Assembly: GCA_030426085.1 (NCBI GenBank) | Contig: JAUHYW010000082.1 | Coordinates: 1 to 43,654 of the forward strand | DNA from: a bacterium | Lineage (GTDB): Bacteria > Myxococcota_A > Bradymonadia > UBA7976 > UBA1532 | Direction of reading: 5' to 3' | Length of the DNA stretch: 43,654 nucleotides | Part shown: piece by piece, positions 39,133-43,654 of the stretch | Numbering within the stretch: the stretch's first letter is position 1 | Layout: every line of letters begins with the position of its first letter | Position numbers and translations under genes: made by a program | Notes under the pieces: model-generated | What the model was told of the DNA's origin: nothing | Database searches by the model: none | Seen by the model: the letters and a program-made list of their open reading frames with translations, nothing else

Positions 39133-40638
39133 ATGAGCGCCGATCCCGCCGACGATCTCTTCTTCGACGACCGCGAGACCCTCGACCCCGACGACATCGC
39201 CGGCGACGCCGCCCTGCCCGACGCCCGCCAGCGGGGCTTCGTCGGCCGGCCGGCGCGCTCGATCTTCACCGACGGGCAGGAGAGCCGCTTCGAAGCCATC
39301 ATCGACGGTGACTTCTTCGAGCTCCTCGAAGGCTCGAGCCCGCTCATCGCGACCACCCCCGACTTCGACGCCGCGCTCGAGGCCGCCCTCGACGCCGGCG
39401 GCGCGGTCGTCATCGGCGACCCGCTCGGCGACGACCCCTTCTCGGTGCGCCACTGGCCCGAGGGCGCCGACATCACCCCGCCCTGCGCGCTCGACCTCCA
39501 GGCCACGCCCGACATCGGCGCCATCGTGATGGGCGGGGCGCCGCTCTTCCCGGCCCACCCGGCGAAGCGCACCGTGCGCTGGGTCACCGTGCCCGGCCTG
39601 CGCGAGTTCTGGGGGCTGCCCGACGACCTGAAGCGCTGGGTCCGGGCCCCGATGGAGCAGGCGTGGAGCCGGGGCGCCGACCTGCCCGAGCTGAAGCACG
39701 CCATCGAAGACATCCCCTTCGCGACCCTGCGCCTGCTCATCGCCAGCCACCCCCACGTCGTGCCGGTCAAGACCGTCGTGCGCAAGGGCGTCGACCGGGG
39801 CGCGGTGGTCTACGGCGTCACCCGGCCCTACCTCACCGCCGACCTCGACGAGCCGGCCATCTACCTGCCCGTCATCAGCATGAAAGAGGGCAACGTCGAC
39901 GCGATCAACGCCTGGGATCTGGACGCCGGCATCAGCCTGGGCCCGGTGCAGTTCAACGTCATCGGGGGCCACCTCTTCTCGGCCCTGCTCACCGCCTGGC
40001 GCGAAGATCCGGCGCTCTTCCGGGCCTGCTTCGGCAGCCTCGGCTGGACCGCCACCGAGGTCGACGGCCGCCCGGCGCTCGTCGTCGAGAAGGACGGCGC
40101 CCAGGTGACGCTGATGTCGAAGCGGGGCGAGGATCGGGACGGCATCCGGCGCAACGCGGGCTACTTCCAGGCCGGCGAGGCGGGCAAGTGGGGGCTCTCG
40201 CAGATCGACGGCGACTTCCGCCGCGACCTCGCCGCCCGCTTCCGCAATCTGGCGCTGTGGCCCCACGCCCAGCGGTGGCTCATGGGCGAGTCGGGGGCCT
40301 ACCTCGACCGCGGCCGGGGCCGCATGGACCGGGCGAAGGTGCCCCCCGTCGACCCCGCGGCCCTCGACGCCGACGGCTACACGCTGCGGGCGCTGCTCAT
40401 GTCGGGCTACGTGCGCTACGGGGCCTCGCTGCGCTACACGCTCGAGCAGCTCGACGGCCTCGGCCGGGACGACGCCGGCGCGCTGCTCGAGCGGCTGCCG
40501 AAAGCGCTGGCCGGGGTGGCCGCGAAGAGCGACGCCTGGGCCACGCGGATCGATCGGCTCCAGGATCGCTACTACGGCAAGGGCAGCAAGCCGGGGCAGG
40601 TCGACCACGCCAAGACGGTGCTGTCGATGCGGGGGTGA
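39133..40638 (+). CDS. Hypothetical protein with a possible lysozyme-like core
   Basis: A 501-residue protein with no signal peptide. The N-terminal 60 residues are acidic and disordered-looking. The mid-region contains ISMKEGNVDAINAWD (Glu252), then AGISLGPVQFN (266-275). A Glu followed by a Gly-Ile-Ser-x-Gly-x-x-Gln string is the arrangement seen in lysozyme/transglycosylase-type folds (catalytic Glu, then GxxQ). This is suggestive but not diagnostic. The C-terminal part (about 410-500) is helical and basic. GGAGG precedes ATG 39133. It follows the TerB-SPFH gene by 91 bp in the same direction, so they may form an operon. The 42-bp repeat array begins 80 bp after its stop. Confidence 0.7.
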   Translation: MSADPADDLFFDDRETLDPDDIAGDAALPDARQRGFVGRPARSIFTDGQESRFEAIIDGDFFELLEGSSPLIATTPDFDAALEAALDAGGAVVIGDPLGDDPFSVRHWPEGADITPPCALDLQATPDIGAIVMGGAPLFPAHPAKRTVRWVTVPGLREFWGLPDDLKRWVRAPMEQAWSRGADLPELKHAIEDIPFATLRLLIASHPHVVPVKTVVRKGVDRGAVVYGVTRPYLTADLDEPAIYLPVISMKEGNVDAINAWDLDAGISLGPVQFNVIGGHLFSALLTAWREDPALFRACFGSLGWTATEVDGRPALVVEKDGAQVTLMSKRGEDRDGIRRNAGYFQAGEAGKWGLSQIDGDFRRDLAARFRNLALWPHAQRWLMGESGAYLDRGRGRMDRAKVPPVDPAALDADGYTLRALLMSGYVRYGASLRYTLEQLDGLGRDDAGALLERLPKALAGVAAKSDAWATRIDRLQDRYYGKGSKPGQVDHAKTVLSMRG

Positions 40639-40718
40639 GCGGGCCGGGCCGGGGCGCCTCCGAGGCGGCCCGAACGTCCCCCTCTCTACTCGAAGGCGCC
40701 GGCGGGGCGGCGGCGATC

Positions 40719-42140
40719 GAGGCGCCCCGATCGACCTGAGCCGCGGGGGCTCTCGACGCCGAGGCCACCCCGGTCGATGGGCCCGCGTGGGCGCCGGGCA
40801 TCACATCCCCCCGGTCGAGTCGGGCTCCACCGGCAGCCGACACCGAGGCCGCCCCGGGTGACATGGACCCATGGGGCCCCGAGCGTATGACCGCCCCGGT
40901 CGATGTGACCCCGAAGGCCCCCGCGCCCATGCCCGCCCCGAATGACACGGACCCATGGGCCCCGGAGTTCATGCCCGCCCCGGTCGATGGGACTCCGGGG
41001 GTACCCGCTCACATGCCCGCCCCAGATGGCACGGACCCATGGGCCCCCGCGCCCATGCCCGCCCCGAATGGCATGGTTCCATAGGCCCCCGGGCCCATGC
41101 GCGCCCCGGTTGATGGGACTCCGAGGGCGCCCGCGCCCATGCCCGCCCTGGTCGATGGGGCCCCGAGGGCGCCCGAGCGCATGCCCGCCCCGGTCGTTGT
41201 GACCCCAAAGGCGCCCGAGCGCATGCCCGCCCCGAATGACACGGGCCCATAGGCCCAGGCGACTATGTCCGCCCCGGTCGACGGGGCCCCGGGGGTGCCC
41301 GAGCGCACGCCCGCCCCGATCGGCGCCGGCTCGGCGGTGGCCGACGCCGAGGGCGCCTCCGTCGTCACGCCCTCATGGGCTCCGACGAGCATGGCCGCCC
41401 CGATCGACTCGAGCCCGTCGGCAGGCGCGCGCATGCCCGACCCGATTGGACCGCGCCTCATCGGCTCCCGAAGGCGAGGCCGCCCCGATCATCGGACCCT
41501 CATGGGCTGTGGCGGTGATGCCCACGCCGATCGAGCTGCGCCCCATCGGCTCCCGAAGGCGAGGCCGCCCCGATCATCGGGCCCTCATGGGCTCCGGCGG
41601 TGATGCCCGCTCCGATCAACGCGTGCCCCCGAGGCTGCGTGAATCGAAGCCGCCCCGGTCGGGCGCGCGCCTCGGGCTTTCATGATCGAAGCCGCCCCGA
41701 TCGACATGCGCCCTGCCGGTCCCAGAAGCCGAAGCCGCCCCGATCGCGCGCGCCCCGCCGGCCCCCGAAGTCGAAGCCGCCCCGGTCGGTCAGCGCCCCA
41801 CAGGACTCCAGAGTCGAAGCCGCCCGAGCAGAACGCACCGCATGGGTCCACGCGACCGGGGCCAGCTCGATGGACACCGACCTCGTGAGCCCTCGAAGGC
41901 GAAGCCGGCCGCCCGTCGCGGGCCTCATGGGCCGCGGAGACCGAGGACGTCCGATCGGCGCGCGCCTCGTAGGCCGTCCCCATCGAAGACACCCGGTCGG
42001 CGTGCACCTCGCAGGCCCCACGGACCGAAGCCGCCTGATCGTTCCGAGCCTCACGGCCCATCTCGACCGCCGCCACCCCATCCGCCGGCACCCCAGGGGC
42101 GCGCCCGACCGAGGCGGCGCCGGTCGACATCGCCCCCGGG
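40719..42140. repeat. About 34-unit degenerate tandem array with a 42-bp period
   Basis: A core like CCGCCCCGGTCGATG recurs about 34 times. Marking the base after the C-run gives 40856, 40898, 40940, 40982, 41024, 41066, 41108, 41150, 41192, 41234, 41276 and 41318: twelve units at exactly 42 bp. Later units step by 42 and 43 alternately (e.g. 41487, 41529, 41572, 41614, 41657, 41699, 41742, 41784), an 85-bp dimer. Bodies fall into a GATGGGACTCCGAGGGCG type and a GACACGGACCCATGGGCC type that partly alternate. No reading frame spans the array and third-position GC is poor in units checked, so it looks non-coding. It is not CRISPR: cores are too short and no cas genes are present. Confidence 0.85.
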
Positions 42141-42377
42141 GCCCTTCACCCCGCGCAGCCCACCCCCGACCGGACCGCCGCGGTCCACGGCGGCGTTCGA
42201 GCGCGGGCCCGGCGTACCCTCGGGGTATGTGCGGCGGATCGACTGTCGGTCAGCTACGCCCCGGCGCCGCGCGCGGGCGCTCGTGCGTGCGCTTTGATGG
42301 CCCCGACCGCGCCGCAAGCCGCCGACCCGTGGGTTTCGCTCGCCCGCGGTGACGACGCCCGAGCCCGGGCCCGGGGC

Positions 42378-43183
42378 TCACTCGCCGGGCGCGCCCTTCG
42401 GGGGCCCGGCGTAGCGGATGGGATCCCGGAAGCCATAGGTCGCGCGCAGGTGGTCGAACGCGTCGACGGCCTCGTAGGACCCGACGACGACCGGCTGGTG
42501 GGACGCCGGCTCGAGGTCGATGACCGCGCCGTCGGCGTCGAGGACGACCGGGTGCAGCAGGTTCGCGAACGGCACCGGCGGATAGCTCAACTGGATCGGC
42601 CGGGCGTTACAGCAGCCGGACATTGAAGATGACCAGGGATCGCGCAGACCGATTCTTCGAGTGCAAGGCGCGAGACGCAGACGCTGCTGGGGGCAACGGC
42701 AAGTCGAGCAACGCCGCAATCGAAGAATCGGGCCAGCGAGCACGGTCAGATTCATTGTCTGGCTGCTGTATCGGCGAAGTCGCGGGCCTCGGCCTGGGGG
42801 ACCTTCTCCGGCGCGGCGAAGAGGATGCGGTTGAGCACGTACAGGTCGGCCGAGAAGACGTCCGCCGGGTGTATCCCCTCGCCGTGCGCCCAATCCATTA
42901 TGAGCTGGTAGGCCGTGCGCACGCTCTCCGGCTCGAGCGCGCGCAGCGCGCGGGCGGTCTCGACGTAGGCCCGGACGTCGGCGTCGGTGAAGTGTCGGCT
43001 GACGTCGAACGTGCGGGTCCCATACCACGACGGCAGCTCGGCGATGAGCTCCAGCGCGCGCTCGACTTCGCCCTCGGCTTCGGTCTCGGAGAGCATCCGC
43101 GACCGGGGACCACCGCACGCGAGGAGCAGCAGCGCCATCAGCGCGTATGGCAGTGAGCGTCGGCGCGCGAGATCAGCGATCAT
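42378..43183 (-). pseudogene. Lipoprotein gene split by a 159-bp mobile element
   Basis: The 5' part (43183 to about 42771) codes for a lipoprotein (signal ending LLLLAC, Cys23) with an all-helical mature part (SRHFTDADVRAYVETARALR ... IHPADVFSADLYVLNRILFAAP). It then runs into the inserted element and stops after six foreign residues (DTAARQ). The 3' part (about 42607-42378) continues in another frame with NARPIQLSYPPVPFANLLHP and ends GAPGE. Deleting 42610-42770 (161 bp: the element plus one TA) joins DFAD to NARPIQ in frame and gives a 214-residue protein, so this was one gene. Its start overlaps the upstream gene's stop by 11 bp. The original function is not recognised. A separate 81-residue gene starting at 42623 is rejected because that Met lies inside the element. 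Confidence 0.82.
42610..42768. mobile_element. MITE-like element with inverted termini and TA target duplication
   Basis: The ends are inverted repeats: reading inward from each side, including the flanking TA, 23 of 27 positions match (42608-42634 and 42744-42770). Both begin TACAGCAGCC and end TGACC. TA occurs on both sides (42608-42609 and 42769-42770), the target duplication expected of IS630/Tc1-type transposition. The 159-bp interior has no coding capacity. It holds a further perfect hairpin, CCGATTCTTCGA / TCGAAGAATCGG (42649-42660, 42720-42731), around the signature GCAAGGCGCGAG ... GAGCAACGCCGCA. The transposase needed to move it would be supplied in trans. The window's own transposase does not look like an IS630 enzyme. 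Confidence 0.85.
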
Positions 43184-43496
43184 GGGTGTCCTCCTCCAGC
43201 ACGGTCACCTGGGGTGGGCAGCAGCGCCAGCCGACGCGGACCCGGCGTTCGAGCGCAGGGCGGTCGTCCGACCGCCAGAACCCGGGCTCGACGAGAGTGC
43301 CGGCGAGCCGGCTGTTCGGCACCTCGGCCGGCGCCTGCCGAAAGGGCCCGTCGGGGTGTTCCGGGTGCTCGTCTCCCATCTCTTCGGCGGTGTAGTACCG
43401 CGCCAGACCCGTGACGGTCATCTCGCCTCGTGGCACGGCCTGCGGGGAGAAGTTCCAGCGATCCGAGCGCGCGTACCGCACGTCGCCCGCTGCCAT
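43173..43496 (-). CDS. Hypothetical protein, 107 residues
   Basis: A small protein of unknown family with no signal peptide or membrane segment. It contains MTVTGLARYYTAEEMGDEHPEHPDGPF, an acidic/His-rich stretch, then GFWRSDDRPALERRVRVGW-RCCPPQVTVLEED. The CC pair near the C-terminus could bind metal or form a disulfide; that is speculative. AGGAGG lies eight bases before ATG 43496, a strong start. Its 3' end overlaps the start of the split lipoprotein gene by 11 bp, so they were co-expressed. A palindromic repeat element lies about 45 bp upstream. The gene looks intact. Confidence 0.7.
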   Translation of the reverse strand: MAAGDVRYARSDRWNFSPQAVPRGEMTVTGLARYYTAEEMGDEHPEHPDGPFRQAPAEVPNSRLAGTLVEPGFWRSDDRPALERRVRVGWRCCPPQVTVLEEDTHDR

Positions 43497-43541
43497 GGGG
43501 AAAGCCTCCTAGCAGTGCCCGGGGAAAGTACACCGTCGCGA

Positions 43542-43639
43542 GCCGGACGAGCGCCGCGAGCGGCAAGGCGCGAGCCCGAAGTCGTGGCAGAGTCACGTCG
43601 AGCGGCGAGCAACGCCGCAGATCGCGGCGCTCGTCCGGC
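43542..43639. repeat. Palindromic element related to the interior of the MITE-like element
   Basis: Perfect 18-bp arms (43542-43559 and 43622-43639, beginning GCCGGACGAGCGCC) enclose 62 nt. The interior carries GCAAGGCGCGAG and GAGCAACGCCGCA in the same order and orientation as the element at 42610-42768, but the arms are unrelated in sequence. Shared interior with different self-complementary arms suggests that the fold is conserved rather than the arm sequence. It lies upstream of the 107-residue protein gene. The window ends 15 bases later, so outer termini may be cut off. Confidence 0.8.
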
Positions 43640-43654
43640 GCAGCAGGGGGACTT

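Noticed and set aside
40397-41461. A Gly-rich 14-residue repeat protein on the minus strand of the array
   Set aside because: In that frame the left part of the array is open apart from a stop at 41009-41011, but it runs into antisense of the 501-residue protein gene. Third-position GC is poor in units checked, and the 43-bp steps to the right break the frame. A decayed gene cannot be fully excluded.
40719-42140. CRISPR array
   Set aside because: Cores are about 15 bp and degenerate, the bodies are related to each other rather than unique spacers, and there are no cas genes in the window.
42378-42623. A separate 81-residue gene beginning MSGCCNARP
   Set aside because: Its first codons lie inside the inserted element and there is no ribosome site. 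The remainder joins the upstream lipoprotein exactly when the element is removed.

Overview
The window is about 70% GC or more, with strong GC bias at third codon positions. It carries a MYXO-CTERM-type sorting tail, several lipoproteins with Pro/Asp linkers, TSP3/OmpA envelope proteins, an FGE-sulfatase/TolB-like protein, a Ser/Thr kinase and a sigma-54 activator. Together these point to a chromosomal piece of a myxobacterium (Myxococcota). This assignment is inferred from gene content; there is no rRNA marker.

Layout. 1-2.4 kb: a truncated FHA-type regulator N-terminus, a hairpin-rich non-coding stretch and an IS-type DDE transposase. 2.4-11.8 kb: an OmpA/TSP3 protein, a response regulator, a lipoprotein coupled to a [3Fe-4S] ferredoxin, gltX, a beta-barrel, a large MYXO-CTERM protein and a broken lipoprotein/barrel chimera. 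11.8-16.0 kb: a minus-strand operon of GYF-like/SmpA-like membrane protein, TonB-receptor-like barrel and exonuclease III. 16.1-18.3 kb: a DUF1285-like protein, an exported protein and a monoacylglycerol-lipase-like hydrolase. 18.2-21.0 kb: a type III polyketide synthase, ICMT-like methyltransferase and flavoprotein, tightly coupled and in the same order as srsABC phenolic-lipid clusters. 21.1-30.7 kb: FGE-sulfatase protein, methionine aminopeptidase, a GNAT-nitrilase fusion, two hydrolases and a protein kinase. 30.7-32.4 kb: an unrecognised two-gene module. 32.5-35.4 kb: a tandem-FKBP lipoprotein divergent from a NorR-type activator. The gap between them holds a near-consensus -24/-12 promoter, paired upstream repeats and a long leader hairpin. 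35.5-40.6 kb: an alpha/beta-hydrolase lipoprotein, a TerB-SPFH-zinc-ribbon protein and a possible lysozyme-like protein.

The last 3 kb is the most unusual part. From about 40.72 to 42.14 kb lies a non-coding array of about 34 degenerate units at a near-constant 42 bp period (four helical turns). Next to it a lipoprotein gene is split by a 159-bp mobile element with 27-bp inverted termini that include flanking TA dinucleotides. Removing the element plus one TA restores the reading frame exactly. A second palindromic element with the same internal signature lies 0.8 kb away at the window edge.

Limits: all family calls are by eye from motifs, with no database search. Promoter and operator calls are pattern matches only.
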